Below, piece after piece: positions 8,140-15,536 of a DNA stretch of 52,208 nt (within the stretch, counting starts at the first letter, position 1; each line of letters begins with the position of its first letter). The position numbers and the translations under genes were made by a program. The stretch is from CAG-390 sp964384555 (lineage in GTDB: Bacteria; Bacillota; Clostridia; Oscillospirales; CAG-272): NCBI GenBank assembly GCA_964384555.1, contig CAYLLA010000006.1, forward strand, positions 1 through 52,208, read 5' to 3'. The notes beneath the pieces are model-generated. The model worked only from the letters and a program-made list of their open reading frames with translations. It made no database searches and was not told the DNA's origin.

Positions 8140-9636
8140 TTATTGATTTTTAAAGGACTCGGAGATATCGGCAAACACGCCGTTGATGTAATCCTCGTTG
8201 GCTGTGATCTTTGTACGCCATGACTTTTCGCCATTGATGATGCTGTTGCGGAAGAGCGCCACTGCGCTGTTGGCCCAAGTGAAGTTACCGCTGTAGAGTC
8301 TTGCCATGTCAACATAAACATTGGACTTCATAAGGTCAAACATCTGCGAATCGAGCGGATCGTTGGAGTAGGAGCTCTTGAACATTACCTCAAACAGTGT
8401 GGGAGCGGTGCGGCGGTAGCTCTCGGAGGCAAGCGCCTCGATGACCGCGCCGGACATAGCGCTGTCCGCAACGCTTGTGGGAATGCAGAAGTTTGTGTAG
8501 GCAAAGCCGACAAGGGACTGATATTTATCTGTCTCGGCATCGATGATCGGGAACGGAATGATACCGTACACCCAGTCAACCTCACGGAAGCCGGTAAGGG
8601 TAGAGCCAGCCACCGTACCAAACAGCGCGTTGCCGCCCTTGATGGTGTTGTAGCCGTTCTTTGTATCATATATCGCACCCTCGTAATTGTTGAGCATATC
8701 GCCGAGCTTGGTCACGATATCGACCATACGCTCGCCCTTAAACTCATCGCTGAGCACGATATTGCCGTTGTTATCCCAACGTGTCATCTGCACGCCGGAG
8801 GCGGCAATAAAGGGATCGATATGTACCTGCTGCCAGATAACAAGGCCAAAACGGTCACCCGCATCGCGTGTTTGCGAGGAGTTAAGATCCTCATATGCAT
8901 CCTGGCACATAGATATCATGGTATCAAGCGTCCAGCCGCGGCTGTCTATCATGGTGCGCGGGTCGGTAAGCTGAAGCTCCTTTACACGGTTAAGGTTTAC
9001 GAGCATAAAGTAAAGGTTATAAAGGAACTCGTTGGAGATATCACCGGTGGCAAAATACAGCTTGCCGTTGATCTCGGAGGATCTGATAAAGGATTCGGGC
9101 CACCAGGGCTTTTGGGTATCCAGATGCTCGACCTCGTAAAGGTCGCTCAGCAGACCGCGCTGTGCCAAAATTCCCGAGCACATGCTGTAGCAGCCAATGA
9201 TATCATACTCGCTCGCGCCGGCGGTGATGGAGGCCTCCGCCTGCGAGACGAACGCGTTTCTGTTGGCATTGTCACCCTTGATGAGGTTGAAATTAAGCTT
9301 AACTCCCAAACGATTTTCAACATTTTTGTTGCGCATGTAGACAGAATCGTTAACGCGCTCCTCGGTCAGCTCCTCAACGTAAAACTCGTTGCGGGTGGTC
9401 TGCCAGCCAAGGACATTGACCGTGGTATTGTTAAAGGTAAGTCCCTCGGGCAGGGTATCCTTAAGCAGACCGTTTTCGTCATAAAGATAGCTTGTATCCT
9501 CTGCGGTGGTCTGTGCGGGTCCCGCGCTTGAATCTTCGCCGGGGTTGGGGGTCGGGTCCTTACTGCAGGCGGGAAGCGTCAGCAAAAGTGTCGCCAAAAG
9601 GCATGCGGCAAGGATAGCTGATAGGATCTTTTTCAT
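8140..9636 (-). CDS. Extracellular solute-binding lipoprotein (ABC type, family 1-like)
   Basis: 498 aa. A lipoprotein signal ends at LPAC (Cys24), followed by a Pro/Ser/Thr-rich tether. The body has the type-II periplasmic-binding fold seen in carbohydrate or peptide substrate-binding proteins: early strand TVNVLGWQTTRNEF, helix EERVNDSVYMRNKNVENRLGV, and domain hinge ASEYDIIGCYS. The ligand is unknown. No permease or ATPase genes accompany it, so it must use components elsewhere or act as a receptor. It starts 31 bp after the EEP lipoprotein gene with GGGAG before the ATG, so the two are probably one transcript ending at the strong terminator 8065-8110. Confidence 0.85.
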   Translation of the reverse strand: MKKILSAILAACLLATLLLTLPACSKDPTPNPGEDSSAGPAQTTAEDTSYLYDENGLLKDTLPEGLTFNNTTVNVLGWQTTRNEFYVEELTEERVNDSVYMRNKNVENRLGVKLNFNLIKGDNANRNAFVSQAEASITAGASEYDIIGCYSMCSGILAQRGLLSDLYEVEHLDTQKPWWPESFIRSSEINGKLYFATGDISNEFLYNLYFMLVNLNRVKELQLTDPRTMIDSRGWTLDTMISMCQDAYEDLNSSQTRDAGDRFGLVIWQQVHIDPFIAASGVQMTRWDNNGNIVLSDEFKGERMVDIVTKLGDMLNNYEGAIYDTKNGYNTIKGGNALFGTVAGSTLTGFREVDWVYGIIPFPIIDAETDKYQSLVGFAYTNFCIPTSVADSAMSGAVIEALASESYRRTAPTLFEVMFKSSYSNDPLDSQMFDLMKSNVYVDMARLYSGNFTWANSAVALFRNSIINGEKSWRTKITANEDYINGVFADISESFKNQ

Positions 9637-9667
9637 TGTCGTTCACACTCCCATTTATTTTTGTTTT

Positions 9668-11323
9668 TTATTCCGAAGCTACGCTCTTCGGTATTGGGTA
9701 CAAAAGTGAAAATTCAACATACACCGCGCGGTGGTCGGAGCAGACAACGCGGTCCTCCACGCGATAGCAATGCACGTTGTAGTCGCCCTCCGAGAGATAG
9801 CAATAGTCGATGATGTTCACCTCGCAGGTGTTTTTGTCATCACGGTCGGCGGTGAGATATTTTGAATCCTCAAGTCCGCCCGCAAGTATCATCGGGTAAT
9901 ATTGCGTGGAGGGGGTAAAGTTAAAGTCGCCGGTCAGCGCAAAGGGAACATCAAGCTTTGCCAGTGCACGCAAAAGTATATTCACCTGCGGGCGACGCGC
10001 CGCCTCCTCATAGGAGAGGTGGGTGTTTACATGCACAAACTCCTGCCCGCTTTCGATACAGCGCAGGCGTGCGGTGGTGTAGATGCGATATTGTGATGAC
10101 GCATCAAGCTTTGACTCGCGCGATGGTGTGCCGGAGAGCCAGCGCGTTTCGGTGGAGACGAGCTCGTATTTATCCCGCCTGTAAAAGATGGCGTTGCGCC
10201 AACGCTGACCCTGCTCTACATTTATCTCGCCGACCCAGTCGTATTTATCGCCAAGACCTGCCACAAGCAGCGAAAGCCACTGCTCGGTGACCTCCTGAAA
10301 GCCCACGCTGTCCGGCATGCGCTCACGCACCGTGGCTATCACCTTGTCGGCGCGGGAGATATCCCCCTTAAGGTCACAAAGGATGTTAAAGCTCATTATC
10401 GATTGGGTGGGCTGATCGTTTTTGATCGTTTTGCCCGCAAAGGTCGCGGCTATGGCGCCATCCTTTGCCGCGCTCTCCGCCAAATGGAGACCGCACAGCT
10501 CGGAGACCGCATAGCGCAGGGCGCAAGCATCGCCGCCCTTTATGTATACACTGCCGCCCTCGGCGGTAACGGATACTTCATTCCCCTCGCCGACAGACAG
10601 CAGGATACCTGCGGTCGCATCTCCGTTTCCGGACACGCAGGAGGTGCGCAGTCCGGCAATGGCCGAAAGGTGTGCGGCCAGCTGCTCGCCTATCTTTTTT
10701 ACCTCGGAATTACCCGCTGGATAGACTATATCAAGCCCCATCAGGGACACACCGTCCACCGTCAGGGTGTTTATCGCATATTCGCCCTCTTGGCGAGTGC
10801 ACTGCGAGCTATCGATCGCAAGAGAACGGTCGGCAGTGGCAACAAGGCTATCGCACAGGCGGCGCGCCGCCTCAAGGGTAAGCTCATAGCTGCCGCCAAG
10901 GATCACAAGCTTGCCGCCCTCAACCGCCACCTCACTGTCGCCGCTCCTTATACGGCGACCAACGGCACGGCTCTCATCACGGGAGGTATCGCCAACTATT
11001 ATCTCATGCTCGGCGGGCAGGACCCCGCGCTTTGCGTTGACGTAATCGTCCCCTATCTCAAGCCGCACTCCGCACAGCTCGGATATTTTGCTCTGCAAAA
11101 GCTCGGCCGCCTCGCGCTCTGCCTTGTCGGCACTGCGCGGCAGGACTATGCGCCAGTCACTTGTCCCTGCACCCACGAGCGTGATCAGCGCATCACCGCT
11201 TGGACCGGGATCATTTTTACTGTCATCATTATTATTGCCCGGTCGCTCACCGCCGCAGGAGACAAAAACGACAAGCAGGACCAGAGTCAGCAAAAGAGCT
11301 GAAAAAAACCATCTTTTCTTCAT
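9668..11323 (-). CDS. Lipoprotein with EEP nuclease/phosphatase domain and glycosidase-type N-domains
   Basis: 551 aa. Lipobox VSC at Cys23, then a Gly/Asn/Asp linker. Residues ~50-170 (WRIVLPRSADKAEREAAEL, HEIIVGDTSRDES, GGKLVILGGSYELTLEAA) resemble the N-terminal accessory domain of GH20/GH67/GH84 glycosidases; ~190-295 looks like a second, weaker copy. Residues ~305-551 form an endonuclease/exonuclease/phosphatase domain with MSFNIL (N313), FQE (E344), VNTHL (H435), GDFNF (D466, N468), IIDY (D506) and SDH (529-531), so the catalytic set looks complete. The protein is expected on the outer membrane face; the substrate could be nucleic acid, phospholipid headgroup or phosphorylated glycan. 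The start is set at MKKRWFF, where the signal peptide begins; the predicted transcript starts at this ATG. Confidence 0.85.
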   Translation of the reverse strand: MKKRWFFSALLLTLVLLVVFVSCGGERPGNNNDDSKNDPGPSGDALITLVGAGTSDWRIVLPRSADKAEREAAELLQSKISELCGVRLEIGDDYVNAKRGVLPAEHEIIVGDTSRDESRAVGRRIRSGDSEVAVEGGKLVILGGSYELTLEAARRLCDSLVATADRSLAIDSSQCTRQEGEYAINTLTVDGVSLMGLDIVYPAGNSEVKKIGEQLAAHLSAIAGLRTSCVSGNGDATAGILLSVGEGNEVSVTAEGGSVYIKGGDACALRYAVSELCGLHLAESAAKDGAIAATFAGKTIKNDQPTQSIMSFNILCDLKGDISRADKVIATVRERMPDSVGFQEVTEQWLSLLVAGLGDKYDWVGEINVEQGQRWRNAIFYRRDKYELVSTETRWLSGTPSRESKLDASSQYRIYTTARLRCIESGQEFVHVNTHLSYEEAARRPQVNILLRALAKLDVPFALTGDFNFTPSTQYYPMILAGGLEDSKYLTADRDDKNTCEVNIIDYCYLSEGDYNVHCYRVEDRVVCSDHRAVYVEFSLLYPIPKSVASE

Positions 11324-11329
11324 ATTATA

Positions 11330-11358
11330 ATTGTAGCATCTGTATATCGGCTTGTCAA
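11330..11358 (-). promoter_or_regulatory. Promoter predicted to give a leaderless mRNA
   Basis: Minus strand: consensus TTGACA (11358-11353), 17-bp spacer, TACAAT (11335-11330). The expected start (~11323) coincides with the A of the lipoprotein ATG, and there is no Shine-Dalgarno sequence. A second TATAAT abuts the ATG but is badly spaced from the -35. Confidence 0.65.
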
Positions 11359-11361
11359 GGA

Positions 11362-11394
11362 AAAAATCTGATATATAAATACAAAAATCTGATA
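11362..11394. promoter_or_regulatory. Direct-repeat operator, 21-bp phased
   Basis: AAAAATCTGATA occurs identically at 11362-11373 and 11383-11394, exactly 21 bp (two helical turns) apart, beginning 3 bp upstream of the -35 of the leaderless promoter. This is the geometry of AraC-family activator sites, and an AraC-family gene is divergently encoded next door. Confidence 0.6.
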
Positions 11395-11396
11395 AA

Positions 11397-11427
11397 AAAC
11401 GCCCCACTGCTATTGCACAGCAAGGGG
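11397..11427 (-). terminator. Possible minus-strand stem-loop with U-run
   Basis: On the minus strand an imperfect stem (CCCCTTGCT versus AGCAGTGGGG) is followed by CGTTTTTTAT. It could stop antisense transcription coming through the AraC gene before the leaderless promoter. It overlaps the plus-strand -35, so it may be coincidental. Confidence 0.3.
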
Positions 11428-11441
11428 ATATGTGGTAAAAT
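11413..11441 (+). promoter_or_regulatory. Promoter of the AraC-family gene
   Basis: TTGCAC (11413-11418), 17-bp spacer, TAAAAT (11436-11441). Leader of ~25 nt with GGAGG at 11463-11467. Confidence 0.65.
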
Positions 11442-11473
11442 ATAAGAAAAAGCAACCAAAGTGGAGGCTCACA

Positions 11474-12238
11474 ATGGTAGATTATTCAAGCAACGGCTAT
11501 TATCTTTCCGGCAGGGTGATGCACGCATCGGGCGGATGGCAACACCTCCGCCGTGCAACGCGTTCACGCAGTGATCTTATAGTTGTCTTCAGCGGAACGG
11601 TTCATTTGTTTGAAAATGATCGCAAATATGATGTAAACGAGGGCGAATTTATCTTTTTGCAGCAAAATGCGCCTTCCGGAGGCTACAAACCCTCCCCCGG
11701 ACCTGTAGAATTTTATTATGTCTTGTTTGACAGTGACATTCCCACCGATATTCCCAAGCACGCAAAGCTTACAGATCTTGCACGCCCGCGTATGTTATTT
11801 GAGCTGATGGAGCATTATAACGCGCTCCCGGGTGCCGGGAGAGGCATGCTCTCCAACCTTGTACAGGTACTTTTTGCAGACATAAGAATGCAATGCGAAA
11901 ATCAGATATTTGCCGGGGCATCCGTCAGCGAATCGGCACGCGCATGGATAGTGCGCAACCGCTCACGTGCGCTGACGGTATCGGATGTTGCCTACAGGTT
12001 CGGCTACAGTGCAGAGCACCTCTCCCGCCTTTTTACGCGGGAGTACGGCCAAACGCTTAAGACCTTTATCATCGAACAGCGGCTTGAGCATATAGATGCC
12101 CTGCTTGCGGACAGCCGCTACAGCGAGGCCGAGGTGGCGGCAAGATCCGGCTTTGTCGGCGAAGCACAGCTGGCAAAATTTTATCGCTACCACCGCGGCA
12201 TCACCCCCGCAATACGAAGACAACAGGCAGATGGATAA
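11474..12238 (+). CDS. AraC-family transcriptional regulator
   Basis: 254 aa. The N-terminal ~110 residues are a cupin-like sensor (IVVFSGTVHLFENDRKYDV, EGEFIFLQQNAPSG). The C-terminal ~100 residues are the double helix-turn-helix: SDVAYRFGYSAEHLSRLFTR, GQTLKTFIIEQRLEHIDALL, SEAEVAARSGFVGEAQLAKF, YRYHRGITPAIRR. The second HTH has the usual aromatic and RxxxGxTP pattern. ATG 11474 with GGAGG 6 nt upstream is preferred to an in-frame ATG 14 codons earlier. It is transcribed divergently from the EEP lipoprotein/solute-binding pair and probably controls it through the phased repeats. The effector is unknown; a sugar is likely for this fold. Confidence 0.88.
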   Translation: MVDYSSNGYYLSGRVMHASGGWQHLRRATRSRSDLIVVFSGTVHLFENDRKYDVNEGEFIFLQQNAPSGGYKPSPGPVEFYYVLFDSDIPTDIPKHAKLTDLARPRMLFELMEHYNALPGAGRGMLSNLVQVLFADIRMQCENQIFAGASVSESARAWIVRNRSRALTVSDVAYRFGYSAEHLSRLFTREYGQTLKTFIIEQRLEHIDALLADSRYSEAEVAARSGFVGEAQLAKFYRYHRGITPAIRRQQADG

Positions 12239-12244
12239 ACCCAT

Positions 12245-12310
12245 TGCACTGAATAATTCGCGATCATCAGCGCGAAGCGCTGTATATCATCACGCGCCAA
12301 AGGCGCGTGC
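12245..12310. repeat. Short palindromic repeats between convergent genes
   Basis: Consecutive small palindromes AGCGCGAAGCGCT and ACGCGCCAAAGGCGCGT separated by TATATCATC. Related GCGCGAAGCGC-type palindromes flanked by ATCA occur near 50672 and 33700. Either palindrome could weakly terminate the flanking convergent genes. Confidence 0.45.
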
Positions 12311-12325
12311 ATATCCCCCTCTCCC

Positions 12326-13012
12326 TCAAACATCATACTTAAGCTTCAACCTCTCTATCCTCCTCCCCCACGGGCGGGCGAGCAGAAGCAAAAAGATCAC
12401 ATTCGAGACGGCATAAAGCGCGGTATGCGGCAGTGCGGTGACACACGCGGCGGCATAGAGCGGGAGGGAGAACCCCTCATTATACCAAAGCACCGTCCAC
12501 ACGTCCATGATAAGCGAAAATATCACCCCGGAGAGTGCGCCCCAAACAACAAGCATCCACAACCGGCGGCGCATCGGGCGCGAAAGATACCCGGAGATGA
12601 GGCCTATCAGCCCCCACGCGAGCATTTGAAACGGCGTCCATGGTCCAAGTCCGAAATAGATAGCCGAGATGAGCGCCGACATAGACCCAACCAAAAAGCC
12701 CGCCTCGCCGCCGAGATGGATGGCCGTGAGGATCGTAAGCGCGGTTATCGGCTTAAAAAACGGAATAAACCTGCCAACAACAGACAGCGCGGTGATCACC
12801 GAGAGCAAGACCAACCGCCGCGAGCCTGTTTTTTTTCTTTCAAATCCCGCGCAAAAAAGCAAAAGCGAGAGGCAGGCTACAACTATCGACACCGCGGCGT
12901 AATATTTTTTATCCGGCAGGGCCGCGCCTATCGCCACCACGGCGGGAATGAGCAAAAACGGCAGTATCAGCGACATGGCACGCCGCAGGCGCGAGCTTTT
13001 TATTACTATCAT
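12326..13012 (-). CDS. ECF transporter S component (predicted corrinoid/B12 specificity)
   Basis: 228 aa with about six to seven membrane helices, the substrate-binding subunit of a group-II or dedicated ECF importer. The central region (VITALSVVGRFIPFFKPITA, HLGGEAGFLVGSMSALISA, FGLGPWTPFQMLAWGLIG) matches the CbrT-like S-component pattern, including the small-residue-rich helix 1 that contacts EcfT. Specificity is inferred from the operon's cobalamin riboswitch, not from binding residues. ATG 13012 overlaps the ATPase stop codon as ATGA, so it is translationally coupled; GGGG precedes it. It is the last gene of the riboswitch operon, and only weak palindromes separate it from the convergent AraC gene. 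Confidence 0.85.
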   Translation of the reverse strand: MIVIKSSRLRRAMSLILPFLLIPAVVAIGAALPDKKYYAAVSIVVACLSLLLFCAGFERKKTGSRRLVLLSVITALSVVGRFIPFFKPITALTILTAIHLGGEAGFLVGSMSALISAIYFGLGPWTPFQMLAWGLIGLISGYLSRPMRRRLWMLVVWGALSGVIFSLIMDVWTVLWYNEGFSLPLYAAACVTALPHTALYAVSNVIFLLLLARPWGRRIERLKLKYDV

Positions 13013-14667
13013 GAGCCGCACCCCGCCTTGATCAACTCACGCGCCGCCGAGACGGTAACGATACCCTCCGCCAGCCCGCGCGTTATGCGTGCGGCGGGGG
13101 TGGTGTAGAACGCGTTGCCGGAAAAAAATTCCCGCACGCCGCCCTCTGATATCAGCTCGCCGCAAAACAAAAAGCCGCACCTGTCCGCCACATCGGCGGC
13201 AAATTCGCTGTCATGTGTGACGGCTATGATCGTCATGCCCTCCGCCCTCAAGCGGCAAAGCAGGGAGGAAAGCGCTGCACGCGCCGAGGCATCAAGCCCT
13301 TTTGTCGGCTCATCAAGCATTAGAATGCGCGGGCGGCGGGAGAGCACCTTGGCCAGTGCCAACAGCTCACGCTCCCCGCCCGAAAGATCAAACGGATGGC
13401 GGTCGGCGGGCAGCTGCAGCTCAGGCGGCAGGTCGCGCGGGCTCAGCCCCACCGAGGCCAGCTCCTCCGCAACGCTGTCATGAAGCAAAAGCATCTCCGC
13501 CTCCTGCGGCAGATACCCCAAAACACCGCCGTGCAGTTCCTCCCCCCACGCCGCAGGGCGGCGATCGAGGATGCGCACACTGCCGGCATAGGGGCGGCGA
13601 AGCGCCGCGGCGACGGTCAGCGCGGTGGTTTTTCCCGAGCCGTTGCCGCCAAGCAGACAGTATATCTCGCCGCGCCGCACCGTCATGCAAAGCCCGCGCA
13701 GGGCATCATCCGAGTCGCGCGAGTATCTGAAAAACACGTCCCGCAGCTCTATTGCAGGATCAGCGGTCGGCTTTTGCGACTTTTTCGGCTCGGGCGGCTC
13801 GGGCGACTCGGATATTCCCGCTCCGCCAATGCACTCGGCAAAAAACCGCCGCCCCTCCTTAACGCTCAAGGGGCATTCGCCCGCCGCGACGCGAATATTA
13901 TCCTCCGCGGCCTCCCGCCAAAGCCTTGCCGCGGCGGGAAGTGCATCCGCCACCGGCAGACACTGCGGAAGTATGGCCGCCGCGCGGCGAGGTGTGTCAT
14001 CCACCGCCACGCGCCCGCCGTCAAGAACGATAAGCCTGTCGGCATAGGGCAGGATATCCTCCATGCGATGCTCGGCGATAATGAGCGTTGTGCCAAGCTC
14101 GCGATTGAGCCGCACCACGGCCGAGATAAGCTCCGCCGCCGCAATGGGATCAAGCCTTGATGTCGGCTCGTCAAGCAGCAGCACATCCGGGTCTGTCACC
14201 ATGATGGATGCCACCGTCAAAAGCTGGCGCTGTCCGCCGGAAAGCTCGGCGGTGGGGCGGTCAAACCACTCGTCGATCCCAAAAAAGGATGCCACCTCCG
14301 CCACGCGGCGGCGAATGAGCGCGGGCGGCCACCCAAGGCTCTCCGCGCCGAGCGCCAGCTCGTGATAAACGCGGTCGGTAACTATCTGCTCCTCCGGCCG
14401 TTGCGCCACATATCCCACACGCGCCGCCGCGTCACGGTCGGAAAGCTCCGATATCGCTCTCCCGCCAAGCTCTATCTCGCCGCCAAGCTCGCCGCGCGGG
14501 GCAAGCTCCCTTTTTATCAGCCGCAAAAGGGTGGATTTGCCGCTCCCCGTGCCGCCCGCAAGCAGAACTATCTCGCCGCCGCGGATGCGCAGGTCTATCT
14601 CTCGGAGCGCCGCCGCGCTCTCCCCCGCGTAGCAAAAGCTTAAATTTTTGAGAGCAAGTATTTCCAT
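13009..14667 (-). CDS. ECF transporter ATPase, two fused nucleotide-binding domains
   Basis: 552 aa fusing two ABC ATPases (EcfA and EcfA' in one chain). Domain 1 (~1-240): Walker A GGTGSGKST, Q-loop region YVAQRPEEQIV, signature LSGGQRQL, Walker B VLLLDEPT, H-loop IAEHR. A linker (~245-305) ends in a Pro/Glu/Lys stretch. Domain 2 (~307-530): Walker A GGNGSGKTT, YLPQEAEML, signature LSGGERELL, Walker B ILMLDEPT, switch VTHD. Both sites appear competent. The chain provides both ATPase halves that drive the ECF importer at the inner membrane face. GAGGTG precedes the start; it overlaps ecfT by 28 bp and the S-component gene by 4 bp, which indicates tight coupling. Confidence 0.93.
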   Translation of the reverse strand: MEILALKNLSFCYAGESAAALREIDLRIRGGEIVLLAGGTGSGKSTLLRLIKRELAPRGELGGEIELGGRAISELSDRDAAARVGYVAQRPEEQIVTDRVYHELALGAESLGWPPALIRRRVAEVASFFGIDEWFDRPTAELSGGQRQLLTVASIMVTDPDVLLLDEPTSRLDPIAAAELISAVVRLNRELGTTLIIAEHRMEDILPYADRLIVLDGGRVAVDDTPRRAAAILPQCLPVADALPAAARLWREAAEDNIRVAAGECPLSVKEGRRFFAECIGGAGISESPEPPEPKKSQKPTADPAIELRDVFFRYSRDSDDALRGLCMTVRRGEIYCLLGGNGSGKTTALTVAAALRRPYAGSVRILDRRPAAWGEELHGGVLGYLPQEAEMLLLHDSVAEELASVGLSPRDLPPELQLPADRHPFDLSGGERELLALAKVLSRRPRILMLDEPTKGLDASARAALSSLLCRLRAEGMTIIAVTHDSEFAADVADRCGFLFCGELISEGGVREFFSGNAFYTTPAARITRGLAEGIVTVSAARELIKAGCGS

Positions 14668-15512
14668 CGTATCACCTCTATGGCATCATTTATAAGGGGC
14701 AGGAGCAAAAGCGCGGCAAAGGCCGCACGCGCGGCAACGGCCATCGGCGTGGCGTTGGGCGCGGCAAGTGCAGGATAAAAATCATACGCCAAGCACCCGC
14801 TCACACCCGCCGCCGTCAAAACAGCGGATGCAAGCGCCACCGGGATCAGAACGAGCGCATCCCGCCGCCCAAAGCGATAGCGGAGCATTGATGTGCGCCG
14901 CCCGGTGCCGTACCCGCGTGCGCTCATGCTGTCGGCGGTGATGATGCCATCCTCAAGCGCGCCGACGGCGAGCGAATAAAACACGCGCACATCCCCGCGA
15001 ATGCGCTCAGGCAGACTGCCGTCACGGTAGAGCCCCGCCCCGCGCTGTGCGAGGCGCACCTCCCCCGCCCGCCGCCAAAGATACGGAACAAAGCGGAGCG
15101 CCGTGGACAGCATAAGCGCAAGCTTGGGGGAGAGGACACCCAGCAGACAGCCGAGCCTATCAGACGTCATATAATTTGAAAAGGAGCGAAAGACATTGAG
15201 CATTGCGGCTATCATCGCGCCGGCGGCCGCGCCGTAGACGAGCGCCTCCGCCGTGATGCGCATATCCCCAACAAAAAACAGCACCGTTTTGCCGTTGTGT
15301 GAGAGTGCGGCATTGATGAGGGCCGACAGGGGGATGATCACCGCCGCCCATGCCGCGCATGCCGCATCACGATGGAGCACCGCCCGCTCGAGAATGCTGA
15401 CGAGGAGCGCCAAGCCGAGCAGGATGGGATCGCGGCAGAGCATCAATACCGCCGCTACTGCGAGATAATATAAAAAGGTCACCAGCGGGTGATACCTGCC
15501 GAAGCTGCACAT
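14640..15512 (-). CDS. ecfT: ECF transporter transmembrane scaffold EcfT
   Basis: 290 aa. N-terminal helices (YHPLVTFLYYLAVAAVLMLC and following) and C-terminal helices flank a cytoplasmic region with the coupling-helix Ala-Arg-Gly motif SMSARGYGTGRR near residue ~195 and an upstream amphipathic region (YLWRRAGEVRLAQRGAGLYR). These motifs contact the two ATPase domains. AGGAGG lies 7 nt before the ATG. The gene sits between the transcobalamin-like protein and the fused ATPase, 24 bp after the former, in the riboswitch operon. A dedicated EcfT suggests a one-vitamin importer rather than a shared module. Confidence 0.9.
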   Translation of the reverse strand: MCSFGRYHPLVTFLYYLAVAAVLMLCRDPILLGLALLVSILERAVLHRDAACAAWAAVIIPLSALINAALSHNGKTVLFFVGDMRITAEALVYGAAAGAMIAAMLNVFRSFSNYMTSDRLGCLLGVLSPKLALMLSTALRFVPYLWRRAGEVRLAQRGAGLYRDGSLPERIRGDVRVFYSLAVGALEDGIITADSMSARGYGTGRRTSMLRYRFGRRDALVLIPVALASAVLTAAGVSGCLAYDFYPALAAPNATPMAVAARAAFAALLLLPLINDAIEVIRWKYLLSKI

Positions 15513-15536
15513 ATCGGTGCCTCCTTTTTTGTTTTT

